A stretch of DNA of 59,826 nucleotides from a virus. The stretch spans positions 1 to 59,826 of the IMG/VR virus record IMGVR_UViG_3300042362_000235. One strand, written 5' to 3'. Both the position numbers and the translations under genes were made by a program. The notes beneath the pieces were generated by a model that was not told the DNA's origin, ran no database searches, and saw nothing but the letters and a program-made list of their open reading frames with translations. Positions 7,526 to 14,542 of this stretch are shown in pieces. How positions within the stretch are numbered: the stretch's first letter is position 1; each line of letters starts with the position of its first letter.

Positions 7526-7554
7526 TTGCTCAAATAGTTAGGTGCGCCTTATCA
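7526..7554 (+). promoter_or_regulatory. PR-like promoter for cro and the rightward genes
   Basis: TTGCTC (7526-7531), a 17-nt spacer and TTATCA (7549-7554) have the same geometry as the PL-like promoter: 6 nt after the -35 box, the 14-bp operator follows and runs into the -10 box. The predicted start of transcription falls close to the cro ATG at 7562, so the transcript may be leaderless or nearly so. Confidence 0.62.
7538..7551. promoter_or_regulatory. Operator OR-like site
   Basis: TTAGGTGCGCCTTA, identical to the site at 5581-5594, lies between the -35 and -10 boxes of the PR-like promoter. The exact repetition at both early promoters is strong evidence for a shared regulator. Confidence 0.72.
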
Positions 7555-7561
7555 TTCGAGG

Positions 7562-7840
7562 ATGGACATCATCACGACGCTTGGGGGACCCAGCGCGGTG
7601 GCCCGCTTGCTTGGCATCAAGCCGCCGTCTGTGATCGGCTGGCGCGGACGGGTTCCGGCTGACCGTTGCCCCGCCATCGAGCGCGCTACCAACGGCGCCG
7701 CCACCTGCGAGGAACTGCGGCCTGACGTGCGGTGGCATCGCATCCCCGATCCGGACTGGCCGCATGCGGACGGGCGCCCGCTGATCGACGTCGCACCCAC
7801 AGCCGCACCTGCCGCAGGGCAACTTGAGCGAGCGGCGTAG
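7562..7840 (+). CDS. Cro/YdaS-like regulator
   Basis: A 92-residue DNA-binding protein of the Cro or YdaS type. The segment LGGPSAVARLLGIKPPSVIGWRG is the helix-turn-helix, followed by PADRCPAIERATNGAATCEELRPDV, the usual continuation in these proteins. It is the first rightward gene, divergent from the repressor and behind the PR-like promoter. It should compete at the TTAGG-N4-CCTAA operators and favour the lytic programme. Confidence 0.85.
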   Translation: MDIITTLGGPSAVARLLGIKPPSVIGWRGRVPADRCPAIERATNGAATCEELRPDVRWHRIPDPDWPHADGRPLIDVAPTAAPAAGQLERAA

Positions 7841-7847
7841 GGGCGAC

Positions 7848-8147
7848 ATGCAGCCAGTGTCATCACCCGCCGCGGAGAAAGCACGCAACCTTGAGGCGTA
7901 CCTGCTGCGCCTTGTTGCGCAGCGTTCGCAGACGCGAATCGCCGACGAGATCGGCGTCGATGACTCGACGCTGAACCGCTGGTTGTCCAGCGACGCTGGC
8001 CTCAAGAGGGCGTGCGAGGTGCTGGCCGCGCTGCGCCTGCGGCTCAAGCCCGACGACGAGCCCGACTTTTCGGACTCCTATGTTGGGGCGTTGGAAACGC
8101 TCGCGAGCGTGCAGCTCGACGAGCGGCGCAAGAGGCGGGGCGCATGA
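7848..8147 (+). CDS. CII-like transcription activator
   Basis: A 99-residue protein with the order of lambda CII. RNLEAYLLRLVAQRSQTRIADEIGVDDSTLNRWLSS is the helix-turn-helix, then LKRACEVLAALRLRLKP. I take the ATG at 7848, preceded by GGGG, over an upstream TTG. Gene order repressor-cro-cII is lambda-like. It overlaps the methyltransferase gene by 4 nt (ATGA). Confidence 0.78.
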   Translation: MQPVSSPAAEKARNLEAYLLRLVAQRSQTRIADEIGVDDSTLNRWLSSDAGLKRACEVLAALRLRLKPDDEPDFSDSYVGALETLASVQLDERRKRRGA

Positions 8148-9253
8148 CCGGCCCGGCTTACTACAACGAGATCGACCCGTTCGCGGCCGAGTGGCTGCGC
8201 CGGCTGATTGCGCGCGGCCTCATTGCGCCGGGCGACGTGGACCAGCGGAGCATCGTCGATGTCCGACCCAGCGACTTGCGCGGATACGCGCAGTGCCACT
8301 TCTTCGCCGGGATCGGCGGATGGAGCCACGCCTTGCGACTTGCAGGCTGGCCCGACGACCGACCTGTTTGGACAGGCTCTTGCCCCTGCCAGCCGTTCAG
8401 CACCGCGGGCCAGCAGCGTGGCAGCAACGATGAGCGCCACCTATGGCCTTCGTTCTTTGGCCTCATCCCCGAGTGCCGCCCTGCAGCGGTCTTTGGCGAG
8501 CAGGTTGCCGGCGCTGCTGGACTCGCGTGGCTCGACCATGTTTGCGCTGATCTGGAGGGAGCAGGTTACGCCGCTGCGGCGGCGGATCTGTGCGCTGCGG
8601 GCGTCGGCGCCCCGCACATCCGCCAGCGGCTCTACTGGGTGGCCTACGACGACGCGGCAGGACGCCGCGGGCAGCGCGCGTCACGGCTACATGGTGACCG
8701 GGCACCCCGGCACGACGTTGCTGGATGCGGCGCGGATGGCGGCATGGCCGACCCCGAACGCCGGGCCGCAGAACGACACGGACTCGAACTGGCAGCGCAG
8801 GCGGGAGCAGCAGCGAGCTCTTGGCCGCAACGGCAACGGCTTCGGACTGAACCTGTCGATGGCCGCTTCGCTGACGGGCTGGGCGACACCCCAGTCGCGC
8901 GACTACAAGGGGGCGCCCAACCCGGGCAACGAGCTGACGCACAACGCGAGGCCGCTGAACGAGCAGGTGCGGCTGGTAGCGGCATGGGCGACCCCGCTGG
9001 TGAGGGACTCGCGCAACAGCGCGGGCGACGGGACGAACCCGCGAGACTTGCCGCGGCAGACCCGCTTGCTGCATGGCATGACGTCGAATGGCTCACCTGC
9101 AGCGACGGCAAGGCTCGGCCAACTGAACCCGGCCTTCAGCCGCTGGCTCATGGGGTTCCCGGCCGCGTGGGACGACTGCGCGCCTACGGCAACGCCATCG
9201 TCCCGCAGATCGCCGCTGCGTTCGTGATGGCGTGCATGGAGGGTGACGCATGA
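8144..9253 (+). CDS. Phage C5-cytosine DNA methyltransferase
   Basis: A 369-residue enzyme that methylates cytosine in DNA, probably protecting phage DNA or altering host regulation. Motif I is [19 protein letters not shown]; motif IV with the catalytic Cys is [14 protein letters not shown]; motif VI is AAVFGEQV (EQV instead of ENV); motif VIII is [11 protein letters not shown]; motif X is [17 protein letters not shown] at the C terminus. The middle (about residues 170-300) is Ala/Arg/Gly-rich and low in complexity, because the same DNA encodes a second ORF in another frame (8259-9227). Confidence 0.9.
   Translation: MTGPAYYNEIDPFAAEWLRRLIARGLIAPGDVDQRSIVDVRPSDLRGYAQCHFFAGIGGWSHALRLAGWPDDRPVWTGSCPCQPFSTAGQQRGSNDERHLWPSFFGLIPECRPAAVFGEQVAGAAGLAWLDHVCADLEGAGYAAAAADLCAAGVGAPHIRQRLYWVAYDDAAGRRGQRASRLHGDRAPRHDVAGCGADGGMADPERRAAERHGLELAAQAGAAASSWPQRQRLRTEPVDGRFADGLGDTPVARLQGGAQPGQRADAQREAAERAGAAGSGMGDPAGEGLAQQRGRRDEPARLAAADPLAAWHDVEWLTCSDGKARPTEPGLQPLAHGVPGRVGRLRAYGNAIVPQIAAAFVMACMEGDA
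8259..9227 (+). CDS. Second long ORF inside the methyltransferase gene, other frame
   Basis: A 322-residue ORF lying wholly within the methyltransferase gene in a different frame. The ATG at 8259 has GGAG 8 nt upstream. It contains repeated [12 protein letters not shown] and [12 protein letters not shown] motifs, [12 protein letters not shown], and ends [31 protein letters not shown]. Proteins with WPTP/RD repeats and the [12 protein letters not shown] ending are familiar from many phages and resemble target-recognition regions of other phage cytosine methyltransferases. Both frames look genuinely protein-like, so this may be dual coding. Function unknown. Confidence 0.62.
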   Translation: MSDPATCADTRSATSSPGSADGATPCDLQAGPTTDLFGQALAPASRSAPRASSVAATMSATYGLRSLASSPSAALQRSLASRLPALLDSRGSTMFALIWREQVTPLRRRICALRASAPRTSASGSTGWPTTTRQDAAGSARHGYMVTGHPGTTLLDAARMAAWPTPNAGPQNDTDSNWQRRREQQRALGRNGNGFGLNLSMAASLTGWATPQSRDYKGAPNPGNELTHNARPLNEQVRLVAAWATPLVRDSRNSAGDGTNPRDLPRQTRLLHGMTSNGSPAATARLGQLNPAFSRWLMGFPAAWDDCAPTATPSSRRSPLRS

Positions 9254-9486
9254 CGCGCACCCTCCATGTGGTGAGCATCAGCGGCGGCAAGGACTCGGCC
9301 GCGGCCAGCAAGAGGCAGGAGGCCTCCTTCTTCCCTGACCCGCACCGCGATGCGCACCTGAACAAGCGCGGCATACGCAACGTCGTGGAGTGGAGCAAGA
9401 CGCAGCGCGGGGGCCGTCTGCTGGATTGGATTCGAGTCACGGAGGAGCCCCGGGCGTGCGCGAGCGCGTACGGGCTGTGCGAGTGA
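9250..9486 (+). pseudogene. Collapsed PAPS-reductase-like (PP-loop ATPase) gene
   Basis: The 78-residue ORF starts with the PP-loop nucleotide-binding signature VVSISGGKDSAA, the N-terminus of phage phosphoadenosine-phosphosulfate-reductase-like proteins. It then jumps to the family's C-terminal end: RNVVEWSKTQRGGRLLDWIR and ACASAYGLCE. Family members are usually over 200 residues, so roughly 150 or more internal codons are missing with the frame kept. The start overlaps the methyltransferase stop (ATGA) and the stop overlaps the next gene (GTGA), so translational coupling is preserved. Confidence 0.7.
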
Positions 9487-9821
9487 GCACTGAATGGACC
9501 GCACGCCAGCTTCTGGCTGCCACGAGGCAGCACGGCCTGGGGCTCGAGTCCCCCCGCTACAACCCGCGCCCGCCCGGCGTGATTCGCCTCGGATCGGCCA
9601 CCGAGGCCACGTTGCTGTTCCTGCGGGACGCTGCGCCGCGCTGGCTGGCGTTCCATCAGATCCAGGCCGGCACCGGGCGCAGCCGTGTGGCGGTGTCCTG
9701 GGCGCTGCTTTACCTGCGGTCGCAGCAACTTGTCGAGTGCGTGGGCGACGCCGCGCGCAACCCGCGCTACCTGCGCTACCGAGCCATTGCCGAGGCGCCC
9801 CCGAGCGCCAGGAGGAAGTGA
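9483..9821 (+). CDS. Hypothetical protein, possible winged helix
   Basis: A 112-residue protein starting at GTG in a GTGA overlap. After STEWTARQLLAATRQHGLGLESPRYNPRPPGVIRLGSAT, the second half (RWLAFHQIQAGTGRSRVAVSWALLYLRSQQLVECVG) reads like a winged-helix domain. This would suit a DNA-binding accessory protein in the delayed-early region. No named family is recognised. Confidence 0.72.
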   Translation: MSTEWTARQLLAATRQHGLGLESPRYNPRPPGVIRLGSATEATLLFLRDAAPRWLAFHQIQAGTGRSRVAVSWALLYLRSQQLVECVGDAARNPRYLRYRAIAEAPPSARRK

Positions 9822-10123
9822 TGCAACTGTCGATCGACTTCGCCGCGCCCAGCCGCGCCCGTCGCCGCGATCCGGCGACCAGCCACGCGGCTGCCGAGTC
9901 CATGCAGACCGCCGCGGCGCAGCAGGCCGAGCGCGTGCTGCAGGCGTTGCGCGCCCTCGGTGAGGCCGGCGCCGAGCAGATCGGCCTGGCGTGCGGCCTG
10001 GACGCCTACACGACCCGCAAGCGCCTGCCGGAACTGCAGCGCCTGGGGCTGGTCGAGCCCACCGGCGCCGTGCGCACGACGACGAGCGGCCGCGCCGAGC
10101 GCGTGTGGAGGGCAGCAGCATGA
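9821..10123 (+). CDS. Small winged-helix DNA-binding protein
   Basis: A 100-residue protein. The ATG at 9821 shares its A with the previous stop (TGATG) and is preceded by AGGAGGAAG. DPATSHAAAESM is followed by a winged helix: RVLQALRALGEAGAEQIGLACGLDAYTTRKRLPELQRLGLVEPTG. This type, with DPxTSHxAA at the start, is common near phage replication genes. It is probably regulatory, but the target is unknown. Confidence 0.78.
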   Translation: MQLSIDFAAPSRARRRDPATSHAAAESMQTAAAQQAERVLQALRALGEAGAEQIGLACGLDAYTTRKRLPELQRLGLVEPTGAVRTTTSGRAERVWRAAA

Positions 10124-10431
10124 CCAAGCCCCGCGCTGCGCATCTGGTGCGCCCGCCGCAGAAGCCTCAAGGCCGGCGTCCGCGACCGCAGTTGTTGCGC
10201 GAGTTCGCGCCGGGCTACTTCACGCAGCCGGTGCTGCGCTGGTGGCCCGGCTGGCAGCCCTACGTGCTGCCCGGTGACGTGCCCCGCAAGGGCCGCCCCG
10301 AGGGTGACATCGGGCAGTCGCAGCGCGCGGCACAGAGCCGCCGCCGTGCGCAGGAGGCCGGCGTGGGCTGGGGCAAGGGGACGATCCTGATGCACAACAC
10401 ACCCAAGAACGACGCGCCGGGGTGGCTGTGA
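10120..10431 (+). CDS. Hypothetical basic protein
   Basis: A 103-residue, strongly basic protein joined by ATGA to the previous gene. It is rich in Arg and Pro at the N terminus (LVRPPQKPQGRRPRPQLL), then EFAPGYFTQPVLRWWPGWQPYVLPGD, and ends ILMHNTPKNDAPGWL. I do not recognise it. Its overlaps on both sides support it as a real gene of the early operon. Confidence 0.68.
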   Translation: MTKPRAAHLVRPPQKPQGRRPRPQLLREFAPGYFTQPVLRWWPGWQPYVLPGDVPRKGRPEGDIGQSQRAAQSRRRAQEAGVGWGKGTILMHNTPKNDAPGWL

Positions 10432-10751
10432 TGACCCCGCGCATCTACGTGTCCGGGCCGATGTCGGGGCACCCCGACCTCAACTTCCCGGCGTTCCACG
10501 CTGCGGCGGACCAGCTGCGCGCCGCCGGCTACGACGTGGTGAACCCGGCCGAGTTTGGGGAGACGCCGGGCCGCGCCTGGGAGGACTACCTCCGCGAGGA
10601 CATCAAGGCGCTGATGGACTGCGCCGGCGTGGCTTTGCTGCCGGGCTACAAGCAGTCGCGCGGCGCGATGCTCGAACTGCACATCGCGGTGGCCCTCTCG
10701 ATGGACGTGCGGCCGCTGGAGCAGTGGCTGACGCAGGAGCAGGCGGCGTGA
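10431..10751 (+). CDS. DUF4406 nucleoside 2-deoxyribosyltransferase-like protein
   Basis: A 106-residue protein of the DUF4406 class. IYVSGPMSGHPDLNFPAFHAAADQLRAAGYDVVNPAEF matches the nucleotide-binding first half, and REDIKALMDCAGVALLPGYKQSRGAMLELHIA carries the expected D and E positions. The fold belongs to nucleoside deoxyribosyltransferases, so nucleotide metabolism is plausible, but substrate and activity are not known. It starts in a TGATG junction. Confidence 0.86.
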   Translation: MTPRIYVSGPMSGHPDLNFPAFHAAADQLRAAGYDVVNPAEFGETPGRAWEDYLREDIKALMDCAGVALLPGYKQSRGAMLELHIAVALSMDVRPLEQWLTQEQAA

Positions 10752-11746
10752 CCATCCCCGCCCCGTACCCACCAGACACCCGTGCCCGCGGCTGGCGCTA
10801 CGAGCTCGACTACGAGCGCATCCGCCAGTCGGACACCTGGGCACTGGCTGGCCCCGAGGCGCGCCCCTGGCTGCTGATGCTGTGGCTGGTCGCGTGGGAG
10901 CAGACCCCGTGCGGGTCGCTGCCGGGCGACGAGGCGCTGATCGCGGCCCGCATCGAGATGCCGGCGAAGCTGTGGGCCAAGCACCGCGCCGTGCTGTTGC
11001 GCGGCTGGGAACTGGCCGACGACGGGCGCCGCTACCACCGGGTGCTGACCGAGCGCGTCATCGAGATGATGGAGGCGCGGCGCCGGGAGTCCGACCGGAA
11101 GGCGCTGGCCCGCGCCCGGAAGGCCGCGGGAGAGGCCAAGGAATCCGGAGGAAGTCCCGCGGATGTCCCACGGGACAACCAAGGGACACCCACGGGACTC
11201 CACCCGGAATCCGACACCGGAACCGGAACCGGAACCGGAACCTATATGGGTGGTGAATACAACACCACACACTGCGACTCTCCGCGCGCGCCCGCGAGCG
11301 ACCCGCCGACGCCCGACGATCCGCCGCCGAAGGATCCGCCCCCCGAGCAGCAGCCACCCCGCCCGAGCGCCGCAGCGCAGGTGTGCATCGCGTTGCGCGC
11401 CGCCGGTGTGGCCGACGTGAACCCGGGCCACCCTCGGCTGCAGACGCTGCTGGAGGCCGGTGCTACCGCCGCGGAGTTCGTGGGGTTCGTCGACAAGGCC
11501 CGAGAGGTCGCGCCAGGCCGCGAGTTCGCCTACGTGCTGGGTGCCGTGGAGGGCGCCCGCACCCGCGCCGCTGCCGCGGCGCCCGGGCTGCACCGCGGGC
11601 CGATGCCGGCTGGGCCGCCCCGCACAACGGAATCGGCGCGGGATCGCGCAGCACGGAAGCGCGTCGAGGCATTCGCCCCTGACGCGGCGGTGAAGGTGGG
11701 TACGTTCACGGAGGTCGTCGATGTCGTTGCCCGAAGCGTGGGTTAA
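10748..11746 (+). CDS. Phage replication initiator-like protein (DUF1376-type N-terminus)
   Basis: A 332-residue protein starting at a GTG in a GTGA overlap. The N-terminal winged-helix region YELDYERIRQSDTWALAGPE, LMLWLVAWEQTPCGSLPGDEALIAARIEM and LRGWELADDGRRYHRVLTERV is typical of DUF1376-like or lambda-O-like initiators. A low-complexity linker (residues about 135-215, with a TGTGTGTGT run and Pro-rich stretches) joins it to a C-terminal helical domain. The linker DNA carries the repeats called here as a candidate origin. The next gene looks like the helicase loader. Confidence 0.82.
   Translation: MTIPAPYPPDTRARGWRYELDYERIRQSDTWALAGPEARPWLLMLWLVAWEQTPCGSLPGDEALIAARIEMPAKLWAKHRAVLLRGWELADDGRRYHRVLTERVIEMMEARRRESDRKALARARKAAGEAKESGGSPADVPRDNQGTPTGLHPESDTGTGTGTGTYMGGEYNTTHCDSPRAPASDPPTPDDPPPKDPPPEQQPPRPSAAAQVCIALRAAGVADVNPGHPRLQTLLEAGATAAEFVGFVDKAREVAPGREFAYVLGAVEGARTRAAAAAPGLHRGPMPAGPPRTTESARDRAARKRVEAFAPDAAVKVGTFTEVVDVVARSVG
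11147..11275. other. Candidate phage replication origin within the initiator gene
   Basis: Five copies of GGGAC/GTCCC in both orientations lie between 11154 and 11200. They are followed by a tandem 6-bp repeat, ccggaa, copied about four times at 11216-11241, and then a locally AT-richer stretch (tatatgggtggtgaatacaacacc). Lambdoid phages place their iterons and AT-rich unwinding region in the middle of the initiator gene, and this arrangement is the same. The call rests on pattern only. Confidence 0.45.
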
Positions 11747-12257
11747 GGCGCTGTTCATGCGGTTGACGGTGCGCTACGGCGAGGCGTTCTTTCGCCAGTA
11801 CGCAGGGATTGATCCCGCCCTCGTCCAGGCGGACTGGGCGCAGGTGCTCGACGGCACAAGCGGCCACTCGATCGAGTACGCGCTGCGCAACCTCCCGAGC
11901 GACTGGCCGCCCACGGCGCTGAAGTTCCGCGACCTGTGCCGCCAGGCGCCTGCCAAGCCGGTGCCTGCCGAGCAGCGGTTGGGGTACACGCCGGAGAAGC
12001 GCGACCCGCAGCGTGTGGCCGCGATGGTGGCCCAGGTGCAGATGAAGGCCCGGGAGGATCGCCGCAGCGAGCTCACGCCAGCCGAGCGGTGCTACGTCCA
12101 GATCATGAGCCTGACCAACGACGGGAAGAAGTTGAGCCCGCCGCAGAAGGCGCGGATCGAGGCGATGCGCAACGCCGGCCTGCTGCGCCGCTACTTCCCG
12201 GAGGAGGTCGTGCTGCGCGAGGAGGCTGCCGTGCCGATCAAGGCCATTTCGGCGTGA
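11721..12257 (+). CDS. Helicase-loader-like replication protein (P-type)
   Basis: A 178-residue protein overlapping the initiator gene by 26 nt. The N-terminal part, MSLPEAWVKALFMRLTVRYGEAFF, then DPALVQADWAQVLDG and ALRNLPSDWPPTALKFRDLCRQAP, matches small phage proteins found directly after DUF1376-type initiators and thought to act like lambda P in recruiting the host helicase. The C-terminal half is charged and helical. Assignment depends partly on gene order. Confidence 0.68.
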   Translation: MSLPEAWVKALFMRLTVRYGEAFFRQYAGIDPALVQADWAQVLDGTSGHSIEYALRNLPSDWPPTALKFRDLCRQAPAKPVPAEQRLGYTPEKRDPQRVAAMVAQVQMKAREDRRSELTPAERCYVQIMSLTNDGKKLSPPQKARIEAMRNAGLLRRYFPEEVVLREEAAVPIKAISA

Positions 12258-12520
12258 CCCCGGAGGAGCCCCAGCCATGTCCGTCCCCACCGGATCCAAC
12301 CTCGCCGCCATGTCCGGCCTGCTTGCACGCCGCCGCCACGCCCTTCGCCGGGGGCTTCCGCATGCAGTGCTTGGCCTGCTGCACGCGGCTGGTGCTGTCG
12401 GCGCACCCGCTGCGCCACGCGGCCCAGGCCATGCTGGCCGCGATCGCGCGGCACCCGGACGCCCCTGGCCGGGCGCAGGTGTTGGCATCCGTCCGCCTGG
12501 CCCTGGAGAGACGCCCCTGA
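12254..12520 (+). CDS. Small zinc-finger-like phage protein
   Basis: An 88-residue protein starting at GTG in a GTGA overlap. It has PPCPACLHAAATPFAGGFRMQCLACCTRLVLS, a CxxC...CxxC pattern that should bind zinc. This is followed by AAQAMLAAIARHPDAPGRAQVLASVRLAL. Similar short proteins are common in the early region of Burkholderiales phages. The frame at 12277-12567 is its shadow. Function unknown. Confidence 0.75.
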   Translation: MTPEEPQPCPSPPDPTSPPCPACLHAAATPFAGGFRMQCLACCTRLVLSAHPLRHAAQAMLAAIARHPDAPGRAQVLASVRLALERRP

Positions 12521-12572
12521 CCCTCGACGAGATCGCCGTGGCTCTGCGCCACGGGGTGAGGCTCTGACCGCC

Positions 12573-13055
12573 ATGCGCAAGCGTTCCAAGTACCGCCCGC
12601 GCGCCGTGCTGAGCGACCCGCTGCTGCTGCTGCGCCCGGCCCCGAAGGCCGACGCCGATGCGGTGATGCTCCGGTTCCTCACGGCGCTGGAGACGGTCGC
12701 CGGCGGCAGCCACCCGGGCGAGGCCGAGTGGCGCGACCTGGCCGACGCGATCAACACCGTCGAGACGCTGGCCCTGACGATGCACCGGCTGGTGCCCCAG
12801 GAGGTCATGCCGACCGTCAACGCGGCCATCGCCGCGATGGTGGGCGCCGCCAACCGCTACCGGGCTGGGGGCGGCATGCGCGTAGACGGCCCCGGGCTGG
12901 TGGCGCTGCGCGAGGTCGTCGGCATCTACGGCCAGTGCCTCGACGAACTGACCGGCCGCGAGATGGCGATGGCCCGCGCCGAGACAATCCGCCGCATGCA
13001 GGCCGTGCTGCGCCGCCGCAGCGAGGACACCGACGCCAAGGTGGTGGCCCTGTGA
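12573..13055 (+). CDS. Hypothetical phage protein
   Basis: A 160-residue protein beginning MRKRSKYRPRAVLSDPLLLL. The rest is helical, with EAEWRDLADAINTVETLALTMHRL and LREVVGIYGQCLDELTGREMAMARAETIRRM. The MRKRSKYRPR start is familiar from phage proteins of unknown role. It overlaps the next gene by GTGA. Confidence 0.78.
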   Translation: MRKRSKYRPRAVLSDPLLLLRPAPKADADAVMLRFLTALETVAGGSHPGEAEWRDLADAINTVETLALTMHRLVPQEVMPTVNAAIAAMVGAANRYRAGGGMRVDGPGLVALREVVGIYGQCLDELTGREMAMARAETIRRMQAVLRRRSEDTDAKVVAL

Positions 13056-13420
13056 CGCTGCGCCTGGACACGTTCAAGCGGGCGCCGAAGTACGGCAACC
13101 GCCGGGTGCCGGCCAGCGACGGCGGCAAGCCCTTCGACAGCCAGGCCGAGGCCCGCCGCTACGCGGAACTGCTGCTGCTGCAGCGCGCCGGCGAGATCAG
13201 CGGCCTGCAGCGCCAGGTGCCCTACGAGCTGGTGCCTGCGCAGCGCGACAGCGCCGGCAAGGCCGTGCGTGCGGTCACCTACGTGGCCGACTTCCACTAC
13301 CGCACCAAGGACGGCACCGCCGTCGTCGAGGACGTGAAGGGCGTGCTGACGCCCGACTACCGCATCAAGGCGAAGCTGATGCTGTGGCGCCACGGCATCG
13401 AGGTCAGGGAGGTGCGCTGA
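13052..13420 (+). CDS. DUF1064 PD-(D/E)XK-type endonuclease
   Basis: A 122-residue protein starting at GTG in a GTGA overlap. KYGNRRV...FDSQAEARRYAELLLLQRAGEISGLQRQVPYEL is the DUF1064 signature. Catalytic residues are likely the Asp in YVADFHYRT and Glu-x-x-Lys in VVEDVKGVLT, followed by YRIKAKLMLWRHGIEV. Proteins of this group are taken to be phage Holliday-junction or VSR-like nucleases and may resolve branched DNA before packaging. Confidence 0.88.
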   Translation: MTLRLDTFKRAPKYGNRRVPASDGGKPFDSQAEARRYAELLLLQRAGEISGLQRQVPYELVPAQRDSAGKAVRAVTYVADFHYRTKDGTAVVEDVKGVLTPDYRIKAKLMLWRHGIEVREVR

Positions 13421-13989
13421 TGGGGCGCCCGAGCAAGCTGGCGCCGCACCAGTGGGCCGAGGTCGAGCGCAGGCTGCTGGCCGGGGAGGGAGCGAGCGCG
13501 CTGGGACGCGAGTTCGGCGTGAGCGAGGCCGCGATCCGAAAGCGGTTCGGAGAAACGCGGAAGTACGAAAGTGCGAACGTCCAAAAGACGGCCCGGCTGG
13601 TGGCCGACGCCAACGACGCGCTCGAAGCCCTGCCGCCTGCGCAGCGCCAGGTGGCCGTCGCCCTGGCCGACGAACTGCGCGCGATCAGCCGCAACCTCGC
13701 CGCCGCGGCCCGGCTGGGCAGCGCCACGGCACAGATCCTGGCCCAGCAAGCGCACCAGCAGGCGCAGGACGTGAGCGACGAGGCCGGGCTGCGCGCGGTG
13801 GCCATGCTGACCCGCACCGCCAACGAGGCCGCGGCCACGGGCCTGCAGCTGCTGCGCAGCAACGAGAACGTGGTGGCCGACGAGGAGGCCGAGCGCGGGC
13901 GCCAGGCGCGCCGTGTGACGCGGATCGAGATCGTGCCGATGGAGCCCGAGAATGATCGGGTGATGGATGCACCTCGAGGCGAGCGATGA
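13420..13989 (+). CDS. Putative terminase small subunit (HTH protein)
   Basis: A 189-residue protein starting in a TGATG junction. The N-terminus GRPSKLAPHQWAEVERRLLAGEGASALGREFGVSEAAIRKRF is a helix-turn-helix suited to recognising packaging-site DNA. The rest is helical and suited to oligomerisation. Its place before HNH nuclease and TerL is that of TerS. It could instead be a regulator, so the name rests mainly on context. Confidence 0.65.
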   Translation: MGRPSKLAPHQWAEVERRLLAGEGASALGREFGVSEAAIRKRFGETRKYESANVQKTARLVADANDALEALPPAQRQVAVALADELRAISRNLAAAARLGSATAQILAQQAHQQAQDVSDEAGLRAVAMLTRTANEAAATGLQLLRSNENVVADEEAERGRQARRVTRIEIVPMEPENDRVMDAPRGER

Positions 13990-14507
13990 GCGACTTTCTG
14001 TCAATGCAGGCGCAGGCGCGTAGCGATCTCACCGCGCGGTTCACATGCGAGCACGAGCATACCGAGGTTCGGCGGCGCGTCATCAAGGGCGGCGCCGTGC
14101 AGTACGTCCGACAGTGCCTGCGCTGTGGTGAGCCGCAGGGCAACCCCATTGCCAAGGCCAAGGTGTTGGCCGAAAGCGGCGGCGAGCCACCCGATTTCGA
14201 CGACGAACTGAACGAGCAGTGGAAGGCCGAGTACGCCGCCGGGTGGGAAGACATCCGCAAACGCTTCGACCGCGAAGCGTTCTTGAAGGAGTGGTATGCC
14301 GACTATCTGCGCTCTCCGGAGTGGGGCAGACGGCGAGCCGCGGTGATGAGGCGCGCCAACGGCGTGTGTGAGGGGTGTGGCGAGTGCCCCCCGACTGAGG
14401 TGCATCACCTGACCTACAAGCACGTCGGCCGCGAGTTCCTGTTCGAGCTGGTGGCGCTTTGCGAGGGTTGCCACACGCGCGCCCATCAAGACGAGGAGGG
14501 GGTGTAG
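13986..14507 (+). CDS. HNH endonuclease
   Basis: A 173-residue protein joined by ATGA to the preceding gene. A first Cys pair is near the N terminus (CEHEH...VRQCLRCGEPQG). The C-terminal HNH module is visible: ADYLRSPEWGRRRAAVMRRANGVCEGCGECPPTEVHHLTY, then FELVALCEGCHTRAHQ. HNH proteins beside terminase genes commonly take part in DNA packaging, nicking near cos or helping terminase. The stop is TAG. Confidence 0.86.
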   Translation: MSDFLSMQAQARSDLTARFTCEHEHTEVRRRVIKGGAVQYVRQCLRCGEPQGNPIAKAKVLAESGGEPPDFDDELNEQWKAEYAAGWEDIRKRFDREAFLKEWYADYLRSPEWGRRRAAVMRRANGVCEGCGECPPTEVHHLTYKHVGREFLFELVALCEGCHTRAHQDEEGV

Positions 14508-14542
14508 CCCATGCGGTTGGCCCTTGCGACGAGCACGCCGGC

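Noticed and set aside
12521-12572. A tiny ORF TLDEIAVALRHGVRL between the zinc-finger gene and the next gene
   Set aside because: It has no start codon of its own other than a CTG and is the tail of a shadow frame.
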